64,000 nucleotides of DNA, taken from Candidatus Melainabacteria bacterium. GTDB taxonomy: Bacteria > Cyanobacteriota > Vampirovibrionia > Obscuribacterales > Obscuribacteraceae. Of this stretch, positions 7,522 through 16,617 are shown one piece after another. Every line of letters starts with the position of its first letter. Position 1 is the stretch's first letter. The position numbers were made by a program, and so were the translations under genes. The notes under the pieces are model-generated. The model worked only from the letters and a program-made list of their open reading frames with translations, was not told the origin of the DNA and did not search any database. Location of the stretch: contig CP064963.1 in assembly GCA_016699165.1 (NCBI GenBank), positions 4,278,001-4,342,000 of the forward strand, written 5' to 3'.

Positions 7522-9537
7522 TTAAGCTTTTACTGGAGTTTCTTGTTTGAACTCAATTATCGAACCGGTGTTGGAGCCGATTTTGATTGTTCCGGCACCT
7601 TTTCCAGTAATGCGCTCTGCGAGTTCAATTTCCCAGACCGGCTCGCCGGATCCGTTTTTGGAGTGAATTTTCAAAGTCGATGGGCGAAGTTTTTCCAGAG
7701 CATGAGTTCTGAGATAGTGATATGCCATTTCCATCGCTTCAGCTTCACTGACCGACAGATCTTTGGTTTTCGATGCCAATTGAGCTTCTACTTCTTCGAC
7801 AATCATCAATGGTTCAAGTGGTTCGCCATCATATTTGGTGATATGTCCATCCATTGAAACGCCTGTTTGCATTTTAACGAATTGAGCCATTACGCTTGTG
7901 AAGTTGACTTCAACTGAGATTTTCTTTTTCGATTTGGAAAGAATTTCAGTTACTTCTTTAGTATGGAATGGAGCAATGTACTTGATGCACAAGTAATTGG
8001 TCTTGATTCCTTTTTCGTTGAGAAGTTCAGCTGCTTCTCTCACTACGCCCCAGGTCGAACCCCAGCAGAGTAAGGTAACATCAGCATTTGCTGGTCCTTC
8101 TAATTGTGGAGGTTGAAGTTCTTTAAGCATATTTTCCACTTTGGTCATACGCTTTTCCATTATTTTGCGACGAACAGGTGGTGAGGTGAACATGTCTGAG
8201 ATCAGGATGCCGCGCTCGTCGTGATCGTCTGAGGCGGTTACGTGGCAGGCACCAGGAGTGCCTGGAAGTGCACGAGGAGAGATACCAGATTCGGTGAATT
8301 TGTATCTTTTGAATTTGCCGTTTTTCTCTGCGTCCCACTCTTTAATGAATTCAGGACGCTCAACTTTGACGTCGCAGGAGAGCTGCTCGGCATCAACAGT
8401 TTCGGGGTGTTCTGAAAGGAGCAAGTCTGACATCATTAAAACAGGAAGTTGATATTTGTCAGCTAAATTGAATGCCTCTACAGTAGATGCATAAGAATCC
8501 GCAATATCTTTAGGTGCCACAATCAGTCTTGGGAATTCACCTTGAGATGCACCAAGAACCTGGAACAAATCGGCTTGTTCTGTTTTGGTGGGAAGACCGG
8601 TACTCGGACCGCCACGCTGTACTTCGACAAACACCACAGGAACTTCCATAATTCCTGCCATACCGACTGCTTCAGTCATCAGGGCAAAGCCACCACCGGC
8701 AGTGGCGCACATTGAACGTACTCCACCGATACCAGCGCCAATTGCCATGTTAGCAACTGAGATTTCGTCTTCGCATTGTTTGACCAAAATACCAGTTTTC
8801 TTGGCATTGGTTGCCATCCAGTGAAGGATGGTCGAGGCGGGAGTCATCGGATATGCTGCGTAGAACTTGCAACCAGCTGCGTATGCAGCCATAGCTATAG
8901 CTTCATTGCCTGTGATGAAGGGACGACGTTTCTTGTCGGTTTCCCATTTTCCTGCAACAAAAATTGGTTTGCTTACAAGTTTTTTGGCATATTCATAGCC
9001 GGCTTCGAGCAATGCAATGTTCATGTCGATTACTTCCTGGCCTTTGGCGCTAAAAGTATCGGTCAACACTTCTTCCGTTTGCTCAGTGCCCAAGCCCATC
9101 AGATGCATTACTGCGCCCATTGCTACAGTATTTTGCATAATAGGCTTGACCGGACCAAATTTTTTGGCTACTTCTTCAGTAACTTCTTTCATTGAGATAG
9201 GCAGCAGAGTGACGCCTTTTTTGACCAGTAACTCTTCACATTTGATTCGGTCACTGTTGAAAAGAATGAAACCGCCTTCATCTACTTCGCGGGCATGTCT
9301 TTCGATAGAGTCTTGATTAAGGGCAACTAAGACATTTAGTTTGTCACCGTGGCATGTGACTTTTCGGTCCGAAACGCGGACTTTGAGCCAAATGTGACCG
9401 CCTCTGATAATCGATTGGTAGCTGTTATAGGCATAAACATGCAAGCCAAATCTGCCGCATGACCGAGCTAGAGTGTCTCCCGATTTATCGAGACCGTCAC
9501 CAGCCGCGCCCGCGATGCCTATCGTTACTTCCTGCAT
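7522..9537 (-). CDS. korA: 2-oxoacid:ferredoxin oxidoreductase, fused gamma-alpha subunit
   Basis: A 671-residue fusion. The N-terminal gamma domain (about 1-190) starts with IGIAGAAGDGLDKSGDTLAR and contains SIIRGGHIWLKVRVS. The alpha/pyrimidine-binding domain follows, with GNEAIAMAAYAAGCKFYAAYPMTPAS written here as GNEAIAMAAYAAG and AAYPMTPAS, then CEDEISVANMAIGAG and ATAGGGFALMTEA. A C-terminal transketolase-like domain ends the protein (LLCWGSTWGVVREA). This gamma-alpha order is typical of KorA of the two-subunit enzyme. It is the first gene of the korA-korB pair, and its ATG sits 140 bases downstream of the His-rich peptide gene. The reaction links the TCA cycle or acyl-CoA pool to ferredoxin. 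Confidence 0.9.
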   Translation of the reverse strand: MQEVTIGIAGAAGDGLDKSGDTLARSCGRFGLHVYAYNSYQSIIRGGHIWLKVRVSDRKVTCHGDKLNVLVALNQDSIERHAREVDEGGFILFNSDRIKCEELLVKKGVTLLPISMKEVTEEVAKKFGPVKPIMQNTVAMGAVMHLMGLGTEQTEEVLTDTFSAKGQEVIDMNIALLEAGYEYAKKLVSKPIFVAGKWETDKKRRPFITGNEAIAMAAYAAGCKFYAAYPMTPASTILHWMATNAKKTGILVKQCEDEISVANMAIGAGIGGVRSMCATAGGGFALMTEAVGMAGIMEVPVVFVEVQRGGPSTGLPTKTEQADLFQVLGASQGEFPRLIVAPKDIADSYASTVEAFNLADKYQLPVLMMSDLLLSEHPETVDAEQLSCDVKVERPEFIKEWDAEKNGKFKRYKFTESGISPRALPGTPGACHVTASDDHDERGILISDMFTSPPVRRKIMEKRMTKVENMLKELQPPQLEGPANADVTLLCWGSTWGVVREAAELLNEKGIKTNYLCIKYIAPFHTKEVTEILSKSKKKISVEVNFTSVMAQFVKMQTGVSMDGHITKYDGEPLEPLMIVEEVEAQLASKTKDLSVSEAEAMEMAYHYLRTHALEKLRPSTLKIHSKNGSGEPVWEIELAERITGKGAGTIKIGSNTGSIIEFKQETPVKA

Positions 9538-9677
9538 TGTTGAAACCTCTCTAAAGCCTGATTGTTGAGCGCTTGCAAGCTATGCGCCCAAACACGCCGA
9601 AACACGCATATTGATACGAGTAGATAACATATCACAGTTATCCTAAATGATGAAAAGTGCAGACCTTTTTCTTAATA

Positions 9678-10004
9678 TTAATGCGCGTGAGTTTCGTGCT
9701 CAGCTGGCACTGCAGGCTCTGCTTTGTGTGATGCGTCACCTGCTTGGTGTTCAACATGCTCGCCATGTCCTCCACCTGTGGGAGTCGCTATCTGCATCCA
9801 GGTGCCCATACAAATCATCAAAAGAGTCATTGCAATTGCGCAAGCACCAATCAACATCTGATCTTGTGGGCTTTTTTCAGCTATAACTTCGCCTGGGTCA
9901 ACTGCGACGTGATCATGATCATGGTCATGATCGCCATGAGCATCGTGGGCTGCATGCTTGTGCTCATGGTCATGATTGCAATTGCTGTGGTCTTGATGAG
10001 ACAT
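9678..10004 (-). CDS. Histidine-rich single-span membrane protein
   Basis: A 108-residue protein with a His/Asp-rich N-terminus (HEHKHAAHDAHGDHDHDHDH, residues about 14-33), one hydrophobic segment (LIGACAIAMTLLMICMGTWM, about 52-71) and a second His-rich tail ending HETHAH. It starts 15 bases after the nuoL stop with AGGA upstream of its ATG, so it is probably co-transcribed with nuoL. I recognise no family. His clusters of this kind commonly bind Zn, Ni or Cu, so a metal store or chaperone role is possible. A structural accessory role in the respiratory complex cannot be excluded. A longer overlapping frame on the other strand is a shadow. Confidence 0.7.
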   Translation of the reverse strand: MSHQDHSNCNHDHEHKHAAHDAHGDHDHDHDHVAVDPGEVIAEKSPQDQMLIGACAIAMTLLMICMGTWMQIATPTGGGHGEHVEHQAGDASHKAEPAVPAEHETHAH

Positions 10005-10019
10005 TTTTTTGTTCCTAAT

Positions 10020-12089
10020 TTAGGTAGTGGTCAAAAAGGCAAGCCAGGCAATTACAGCCACCCAGAAAAAGATGACCAGGGCGTAATACTGACCCTTGCC
10101 GGTCTGGGTGTATTTGAGCACTTCGCCTGTAGCAAGTGTGAAAATACTTGTTCCGTTCACGATAATTTGATCGACAAAAATACTGTCAAGAGTTTTCCAG
10201 GTCTTGTCGAAAACGGGCAAGAACACTTTGTTTACAAGCCCCAGGTAAAGTTCGTCCCAATACCATTTGTTTAACGAGAACAAATATAGGGGTCCTTGTT
10301 TTTCAACGATATCTTTGTGGAAATTGATTGTCCTTGCGTAATACATCATGTATGCGACGCCTACGCCTATAAGACCAGCCACCGATGAGGCGATGACCAT
10401 AGTCCAGTCAACCACTTCCTGGTGCGGGTGACCCCAGTAAATAAACGATCCAAAAGGATTTGCAGCTGGGGTGTTCTCGAAGAAAGAAGTCTTATTGAAG
10501 CCCAGCATGAATCCGGCAACTAGTGACGGAACGGCTAAGGCTACAAGTGGTGCCCACATTACTACAGGGACTTCGTGTGCTTTGGTGTTGCCTCTGTATT
10601 CCCCTGTAAAAACGAGGAAGAATAGACGGAACATGTAAAAGGCGGTTAAACCGGCAGTCAAGATTAAAATGCCGCCGAGGATTGGGCTTTGATGCCAGGC
10701 TGCTGAAACAATTTCATCTTTGGAGAAAAATCCGCTCAGAGGTGGAAATGGCCATCCTGAAATTGAAGCTGTACCAATTAAAAAGCACCAGGCGGTGATA
10801 TTCATTGGTTTCCAGAGTCCGCCCATTTTTCTTATGTCTTGTTCATGATGCAGACCATGAATGACGGCACCACTGCAAAGGAAGAGCATGGCTTTGAAAA
10901 ATGCGTGAGTGAAAAGATGGAACATACCTGCACCATATGCTCCCACTCCAAGACCAACAAACATGTAGCCCAACTGCGAGCAGGTAGACCAGGCTAAGAC
11001 GCGTTTGATATCGAATTGGGTGAGTGCAATTGTTGCAGCCATGAACGCTGTGAATGCTCCCACTGCTGCCACCACTGATAGAGCAATGCTATTGGTGCTG
11101 CCGTCTGGAGCAAGAAATATTGGATAAGCGCGAGCAACAAGATATACGCCTGCTGCCACCATGGTGGCAGCGTGAATGAGAGCCGAAATTGGTGTGGGAC
11201 CTTCCATCGCATCTGGAAGCCAAATGTGCAAAGGAGCCTGAGCTGATTTTGCCATTGGTCCCATGAAAATCAAAAGGGCAATGAGAGGCATTGAGGTGGC
11301 AAGGAAAGCTAACTCTGGTGTAAGTTTGTGATCTTGCAATGCCATCGACAATACCGAGCCCATGTCAGCTCCAGTGGTGCCTAGCTGAGGCAAGAAGGCA
11401 AGGATAGTGCCACCACCCCAGTAATCTTTGGTTGCTAGATATAAAAGTAGTATCCCGATGAGGAAACCAAAGTCGCCGACTCTGTTTACGACAAAGGCTT
11501 TAAGGCAGGCGGCAGCAGCCGAATCTTTGTAGAACCAAAAGCCTATAAGTAGATAACTGCAAACACCAACCAATTCCCAGAAACCATACATTTCAAAGAG
11601 GTTGGTCGACACTACAAGCCCTAACATGGAACCTGTAAATAAGGATAAGTAAGAATAGAATCTGGCGTAACCAGGGTCTTCACGCATATAGCCGTGTGTA
11701 TATATCTGAACAAGCAAACTGATGGTTGTCACTACAACCAGCATCGATGCGCAGAGGTTGTCAACCAAGAATCCAACCGACAACTTGAAGTTTTCGCAAA
11801 CGAACCAATCGAAGTTTTGTTGATAGCCAGACAACATTGGCTGGGTGAGAAGTGCTTGCAGAATGCAGAGTGAGTGCAAGAAGCCAATTGCTACAGCGCC
11901 TACCGACAAACACATGGCAAGCGTTTTGAACCAACGCTTGGCACCGAGTTTTGGTCCAGTCAAAAGGAAACTGGAGATGATGGCGAACCCGGCGAAGAAT
12001 GGCAGTGCCACAATCATCCAGGCGTTTTCCACGCAACTTTTCAAGAATTCGGGCGTTAACAAGTCTGGTTCCCCACATGTCGTACTCAC
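10020..12089 (-). CDS. nuoL: NADH-quinone oxidoreductase subunit L
   Basis: A proton-translocating antiporter-like subunit at the distal end of the complex I membrane arm. 689 residues, strongly hydrophobic throughout. It carries the NuoL signatures MYGFWELVGVCSYLLIGFW, MAKSAQAPLHIWLPDAMEGP, PISALIHAATMVAAGVYLVA and HLFTHAFFKAMLFLCSGAVI, which hold the conserved Lys/His residues of the proton channel. The long C-terminal lateral helix and last span follow (about 550-689). The frame begins with GTG at 12089, and no strong ribosome site is seen. It is divergent from nuoM across about 200 bases. The other nuo genes are not in the window. Confidence 0.93.
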   Translation of the reverse strand: MSTTCGEPDLLTPEFLKSCVENAWMIVALPFFAGFAIISSFLLTGPKLGAKRWFKTLAMCLSVGAVAIGFLHSLCILQALLTQPMLSGYQQNFDWFVCENFKLSVGFLVDNLCASMLVVVTTISLLVQIYTHGYMREDPGYARFYSYLSLFTGSMLGLVVSTNLFEMYGFWELVGVCSYLLIGFWFYKDSAAAACLKAFVVNRVGDFGFLIGILLLYLATKDYWGGGTILAFLPQLGTTGADMGSVLSMALQDHKLTPELAFLATSMPLIALLIFMGPMAKSAQAPLHIWLPDAMEGPTPISALIHAATMVAAGVYLVARAYPIFLAPDGSTNSIALSVVAAVGAFTAFMAATIALTQFDIKRVLAWSTCSQLGYMFVGLGVGAYGAGMFHLFTHAFFKAMLFLCSGAVIHGLHHEQDIRKMGGLWKPMNITAWCFLIGTASISGWPFPPLSGFFSKDEIVSAAWHQSPILGGILILTAGLTAFYMFRLFFLVFTGEYRGNTKAHEVPVVMWAPLVALAVPSLVAGFMLGFNKTSFFENTPAANPFGSFIYWGHPHQEVVDWTMVIASSVAGLIGVGVAYMMYYARTINFHKDIVEKQGPLYLFSLNKWYWDELYLGLVNKVFLPVFDKTWKTLDSIFVDQIIVNGTSIFTLATGEVLKYTQTGKGQYYALVIFFWVAVIAWLAFLTTT

Positions 12090-12292
12090 GTAGATTTTAA
12101 CCAGTGACAGTAGTTATTAACAAATAAGTAGGCACCACATATGGTTTTCAATAGGACTTAAATAGTCGTGTGTGGCGGCGTTCGACATCTGGTGAAAAGA
12201 TTCTTCTTTTCAATAATTCTTCAACAACTGACGCGCCTTATATACTGGGCGCGTGTGAAGCTGTGAGCGCATACCAAGAGGAAGCTTTTCAA

Positions 12293-13876
12293 GTGACAGA
12301 TCCAGCCCTGATTTTAAACGTTCTTTTATTTCTGCCTCTAATAGCCGCATTTGTTATTCCATTTGTTCCGGAAGACAAAGACGCAAGAGGCGTGGCTTTA
12401 TTTTTCTCCGGCGCGATGGTCGTATTCTCGCTCTTTCTTTTGTCAGGATTTGATCCCCGAGTGGCAGGCATGCAAGCCACCACTTATATAAATTGGTTCT
12501 CGACACCAATCAAAGTGGACTACCACATAGGTATTGATGGTCTCAGCCTTTCGCTTGTACTTCTCACTACGATTGTGACATTGCTTGCGGTGCTTGCAAG
12601 TTACTCAATTGAAAAGAGAGGAAAGCTTTACTACAGTTTTATTATGCTTTTGACCTTCTCGGTCATCGGTGTTTTCGTTTCTTGCAACCTGCTTCAATTC
12701 TTTGTTCTTTATGAATTAGAACTAGTTCCCATGTACTTCTTGATTGCCATCTGGGGCGGTCCAAGACGTGGTTATGCAGCGATGAAATTCTTGCTCTACA
12801 CCTTCTTTGGTGGAGTATTAATGTTCGCCGGACTTTTATATATGTACATGCAGTTGATGGTGATGGATCCAGCTTCCGCTACATTTGACATGAGTTTATT
12901 GGCTTCTTATGCAAGCAAACTTCCAGTCAATGTTCAGTGTCTTGCTTGTCTTGGATTTTTCTTGGCTTTCATTATCAAATTGCCTTCAGTTCCTTTTCAC
13001 ACCTGGCTTCCCGATGCTCACGTCGAAGCACCGACTCCAATTTCAATGATGCTTGCCGCATTGCTTTTGAAGATGGGATCGTATGGTCTGGTCAGAATTT
13101 GCATGGGCTTTTTCCCGGCTTTCTTTGCCGAGTACGGACCCTGGATCGTGGCGCTTGGAGCCATTAACATTGTTTGGGGCGCGATGGCCTGCTTAGTGCA
13201 AGAAGATATGAAAAAAATCATCGCCTTCTCAAGCGTGTCACACATGGGATTTATTTTGCTTGCCGTGGGGTCGTTATCTAATGCTGCCGTCAACGGTGCC
13301 ATTTTCCAAATGCTCAGTCACGGTCTAGTTTCCGCCTTGCTATTCTTTATGGTTGGTACTGTTTATCTTCGCTGCCACACTCGTATGCTCAAAGAAATTG
13401 GTGGAGGATTGGCCAATCAAATGCCAATACTCTTCTACTTTTGGATGGTTGGCACAATGGCTAATCTTGGTTTGCCAGCGATGTCTGGATTCGTTGGTGA
13501 GGTTTCTGTTTTCTATGGTGCCATTACATCTCCTCTAGCTGTATCGGCAGAGCATGGCTCCTGGACTCGCGGTTGGATTTACTTCGCTTGTCTAGGCGTT
13601 CTTTTGACGGCAGGTTACATGCTGTGGCTATTGAAGCGTCTTTTCTACGGACCAGAAATGGAAAAGTGGAAAGGTCATTTGTATGATGCCACCAGAACCG
13701 AGCGATTGGTCGCTGCCAGTCTTTCAATCTTGATTCTAGCTTTTGGTGTATATCCGATGTGGCTGACCAACATGTATTCCAAAGTTGGCGATAGAATAAC
13801 TCATTCGGTGATTGAAAAAATTCAAATCACTCAAAAAGCCAAAGCTGAAACAGAAAAGATTTCGCTCAACAAGTAA
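12293..13876 (+). CDS. nuoM: NADH-quinone oxidoreductase subunit M
   Basis: An antiporter-like membrane subunit of complex I, 527 residues from the GTG at 12293, with about 14 membrane spans. NuoM features: IGIDGLSLSLVLLTTIVTLL, NLLQFFVLYELELVPMYFLI (the conserved channel Glu), KLPSVPFHTWLPDAHVEAPT, PISMMLAALLLKMGSYG and KIIAFSSVSHMGFILLAV. The frame extends up to a GTG at 12170, but 12293 is preceded by AGAGGAA at a workable distance and gives the usual family N-terminus. The orientation is opposite to nuoL, which is unusual because the two normally lie in one operon. Confidence 0.92.
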   Translation: MTDPALILNVLLFLPLIAAFVIPFVPEDKDARGVALFFSGAMVVFSLFLLSGFDPRVAGMQATTYINWFSTPIKVDYHIGIDGLSLSLVLLTTIVTLLAVLASYSIEKRGKLYYSFIMLLTFSVIGVFVSCNLLQFFVLYELELVPMYFLIAIWGGPRRGYAAMKFLLYTFFGGVLMFAGLLYMYMQLMVMDPASATFDMSLLASYASKLPVNVQCLACLGFFLAFIIKLPSVPFHTWLPDAHVEAPTPISMMLAALLLKMGSYGLVRICMGFFPAFFAEYGPWIVALGAINIVWGAMACLVQEDMKKIIAFSSVSHMGFILLAVGSLSNAAVNGAIFQMLSHGLVSALLFFMVGTVYLRCHTRMLKEIGGGLANQMPILFYFWMVGTMANLGLPAMSGFVGEVSVFYGAITSPLAVSAEHGSWTRGWIYFACLGVLLTAGYMLWLLKRLFYGPEMEKWKGHLYDATRTERLVAASLSILILAFGVYPMWLTNMYSKVGDRITHSVIEKIQITQKAKAETEKISLNK

Positions 13877-13887
13877 TTTATTTGAAT

Positions 13888-14832
13888 TTATTTGGGCAAG
13901 AATTTTTCGGGCACCACAAGCTTTTGCATTGGCACTATTGGAACTAATTCTGGTGGCGTCAGTTTATTTTGACCTTTATTAGTCATAACCACACCTGAAA
14001 TAGCTTGGCTTACACTATGCGAAATACTGTCCATTAGCTCAGGGGTGGTGTGTGCGTCGTAGTATTTTCCGTTTGAAAGTTTGGCAATGCAGTCCAATTT
14101 GCGTTTTGAATTTTTGTCTCTCAAATCAAGACCAACAACATCTACTTTTATATTGATGCCTCTGTAAGGCAAAGTGGCGATATAAGCGCAAGGATCTTCG
14201 CCGCAAGTATCGGCACCATCAGTAATGAGGATAATAGTCTTTTTGCCTTCCACGTCTCTTAGATCGTTTTCGGAAGCTTGTCTTAAAGCGAAAGTGAGAG
14301 GTGTCATACCAGTTGGAATAATGCGTCTGATTCGCTTTATGATGGCTCCTCTGTTGCCAAAACCAGGCGGCACAAGCAGTGCGCTTGCACTACATGGACT
14401 TGGAAAATTGATGTGACCAAATACTCTCAGCCCTACTTTGACGTCGCTTGGAATACGCATGAGGGCTGTTTCAAGCACTTTTTTGGCGGCATCAATTTTT
14501 TGATCTTTGTGTTCGAGATTCTCATTCATACTGAGCGATGCATCGAAAATAACAAGGATGGTAACCGGACCACCTGTTTTTTCTGTCCCTACTTGCAGCA
14601 TTGTTCCAGCCGTGCCGGTTTGAAGCATGGTCGACTCAGTTCCTGTCTGGAGCATAGTCGATTCAGTCCCGGTCTGAAGCAGTGTAGATTCGGTTCCTGT
14701 TTGAAGTGTTGTCGATTGGGTGCCTGCTTGCAATGGAGGCGCAGTAGGAATTTCATCGGCCCGAGCAGATGCGATGCTACAGGTTGAAAGATATACAGAA
14801 GTTATAGCCGCTAGATATTTATTTTTGAGCAT
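13888..14832 (-). CDS. Secreted VWA-domain protein with 9-residue N-terminal repeats
   Basis: A 314-residue protein. It has a signal peptide (residues 1-25, cleavage likely after SARA), six tandem 9-residue units of the form LQTGTESTx (about 34-87), and then a von Willebrand A domain. The VWA domain has a complete-looking MIDAS: DASLS, the Thr of MTPLTFALRQAS, and ITDGADTCGEDPC. VWA domains bind partners through a divalent metal. The closest general look is that of Ca-activated chloride-channel/BatA-type VWA proteins. The start codon lies inside the last codons of the CAP-domain gene (14-base overlap), so the two are probably translated together. The ligand is unknown. Confidence 0.78.
   Translation of the reverse strand: MLKNKYLAAITSVYLSTCSIASARADEIPTAPPLQAGTQSTTLQTGTESTLLQTGTESTMLQTGTESTMLQTGTAGTMLQVGTEKTGGPVTILVIFDASLSMNENLEHKDQKIDAAKKVLETALMRIPSDVKVGLRVFGHINFPSPCSASALLVPPGFGNRGAIIKRIRRIIPTGMTPLTFALRQASENDLRDVEGKKTIILITDGADTCGEDPCAYIATLPYRGINIKVDVVGLDLRDKNSKRKLDCIAKLSNGKYYDAHTTPELMDSISHSVSQAISGVVMTNKGQNKLTPPELVPIVPMQKLVVPEKFLPK
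14575..14733 (-). repeat. 27-bp tandem repeat, six units, coding for LQTGTESTx
   Basis: Within the VWA gene, six head-to-tail 27-base units encode LQAGTQSTT, LQTGTESTL, LQTGTESTM (twice), LQTGTAGTM and LQVGTEKTG. The third and fourth units are the most alike. The copy number could vary between strains by slippage. Confidence 0.8.
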
Positions 14833-16597
14833 CCGCTTCTTCAGGAGTTTCTACTTTTGACTCGACATTCTCAGTGTACTCAATTTTTTTGGAATCTTCT
14901 TTATCCTTTTTCTCGTGCACCAGGCGAGCGGTCACAGTGCGCCTGCTTACGGGGATTGAGCGATTTTGCGAAATAGCCCAGACAGTGACGTAATAAATTC
15001 CGGGTTTACCTTCGTTCGAGATTGAAACTTTGCCAGAAAAATTGCCACCTCTTACTTTGACACCGCCTTTTATTGGAATGTCTGATTGAGGTTTTATGCC
15101 TGTGCCGACTCCGCCTGGACCAGCCATGATGATAAGTGGTGCTGCAAGAGCTACAGGAGGCATGAAAACGCCGCCAGCTATGGCTGCGGCAACGCCAAGA
15201 CCTTTCAAGGCGATAATCAATTTGCTGTAGTCTCGCTCAGTTTTTTGTCTGTGAGCCATATAGTCGAGCGGTGGAAAATAAGGCAGTGCCTCTTTTGAGG
15301 TAGGATCTTCTTCGATTGGTATATCGTTTAATTCTTCATACGCAAGTGTGATGCGGTCGAAAGTAAGCGGTTCTGTAAGTGTTCCACTGATATGAATATC
15401 GTCTTGTACTGATACCTCTTTTGGTATGGTTTCATAAGTGCCTTTGCGAGTAAGAACCTCGGCACAAGCGAATATTGCACCACCATCACCACTGGTAGCG
15501 AATTGCATAGAAAGATGAGTGGCGTCGGGATTAAGTAGCGCTTCGCGGTCATCTTGACGCTCAAGCATCATTTTTATCAACGCCGCCCCGACCATTTTGT
15601 TTAGTTCTGAAGATTTTAAATTACCAGTGGTAATGGCTGAAAGACACTCTTCAACAGCATCTGCTCCTCCGGCATCGGTGAGACGCTGATCTGGATTTCT
15701 GCCTTTGAGATCGGTATGCGAAATTATTTTGCGAGTAGCAAGCTCGCTAATATGTGTTTTGGCCATGTTATCGGTTATTGAGTCGGCTTCGAGTGGAGAA
15801 AGCCCTCTAGCTTGCCTTTCGGCATTAATAGCATAAAGACCAAAGAGTTTCATTTCGTCAGCGCTTATAGTTGTAGTCGATTCAGGTGAATTTAAAAATG
15901 ATTCGACAATTTGAAATTCGGCTTGTTTTGGTTGAATAGTGTTATCGGTCCAGGTTGGCGCATCGCCTGGATCTAACTGATTTGGCGGAATGCCTGGAAT
16001 TTGATTGTTAACAGTAGGCGGCACCGTATCTAGTGGCGGATTATTTGCGTTGGAATTTTGAATTTCGGGAGTTGAGGTTGGATTAACACCAGTCGAGTTA
16101 TTACTAGAACTAGAGCTAGACCCATAAAGGCTTTCTTGCAATTTTTTCAAACGCTCAGGCATGGTTAGTTTTGGTTGAGTATTTCCAAACAAAGTCATCT
16201 CAAGCCTTGATAATCGATCGTTGAGAGAGCCGTTGCCCGCTTTTCCACCAGGTTGAACTGAATGGTCGGCAAACATAACTTCTTCTAATTGCTTGATTTG
16301 ATTTAGATAAGGCGAAGAATCAGCCTTCTTCTCCATCAAGTTATTTGCTTTGCGTACAAGCGAATCTTTCTTGGCTTTAATATCTGGAGCAAGGGGCGGA
16401 GTTTCGTCCTTCTTACCTGAATCAAGTACCGGCTTTTGTGGAATGAGCGTACTCTTGCTTTTAATGGTGGACTTGGTGGCTTGTTGTTTGGGAGCCAGGC
16501 TTGCTGCGACACTTGGTTGCGCGTGAAAACAAAGGCTCTGAGACAGAACCTGAAGAATCGACAAAATCGCTAACGATTTGGGATGAATCTTGTACAC
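14819..16597 (-). CDS. Secreted CAP (SCP/PR-1)-domain protein
   Basis: 592 residues from a GTG at 16597, 20 bases after the pgeF stop. A signal peptide is visible (MYKIHPKSLAILSILQVLSQ, cleavage near SVAA). A low-complexity Ser/Asn/Pro linker and short helical repeats (RLSRLEMTLFG, RLKKLQESLYG) follow. The CAP domain spans about 255-395: LFGLYAINAERQARGL, then NMAKTHISELATRKIISH and AVEECLSAIT, with the conserved His and Glu positions. The C-terminus contains a Gly-rich hydrophobic stretch and a beta-sandwich-like segment (GKVSISNEGKPGIYYVTVWA). The frame can be opened further to 16717, but that would overlap pgeF by 100 bases. The function of bacterial CAP proteins is mostly unknown. Confidence 0.75.
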   Translation of the reverse strand: MYKIHPKSLAILSILQVLSQSLCFHAQPSVAASLAPKQQATKSTIKSKSTLIPQKPVLDSGKKDETPPLAPDIKAKKDSLVRKANNLMEKKADSSPYLNQIKQLEEVMFADHSVQPGGKAGNGSLNDRLSRLEMTLFGNTQPKLTMPERLKKLQESLYGSSSSSSNNSTGVNPTSTPEIQNSNANNPPLDTVPPTVNNQIPGIPPNQLDPGDAPTWTDNTIQPKQAEFQIVESFLNSPESTTTISADEMKLFGLYAINAERQARGLSPLEADSITDNMAKTHISELATRKIISHTDLKGRNPDQRLTDAGGADAVEECLSAITTGNLKSSELNKMVGAALIKMMLERQDDREALLNPDATHLSMQFATSGDGGAIFACAEVLTRKGTYETIPKEVSVQDDIHISGTLTEPLTFDRITLAYEELNDIPIEEDPTSKEALPYFPPLDYMAHRQKTERDYSKLIIALKGLGVAAAIAGGVFMPPVALAAPLIIMAGPGGVGTGIKPQSDIPIKGGVKVRGGNFSGKVSISNEGKPGIYYVTVWAISQNRSIPVSRRTVTARLVHEKKDKEDSKKIEYTENVESKVETPEEADAQK

Positions 16598-16617
16598 AAT
16601 ATATATTTTAGTCGCAT

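Noticed and set aside
9744..10274. A 176-codon plus-strand ORF over the His-rich gene and nuoL end
   Set aside because: It overlaps two supported genes; the His codons read backwards give a misleading Met/Val-rich frame.
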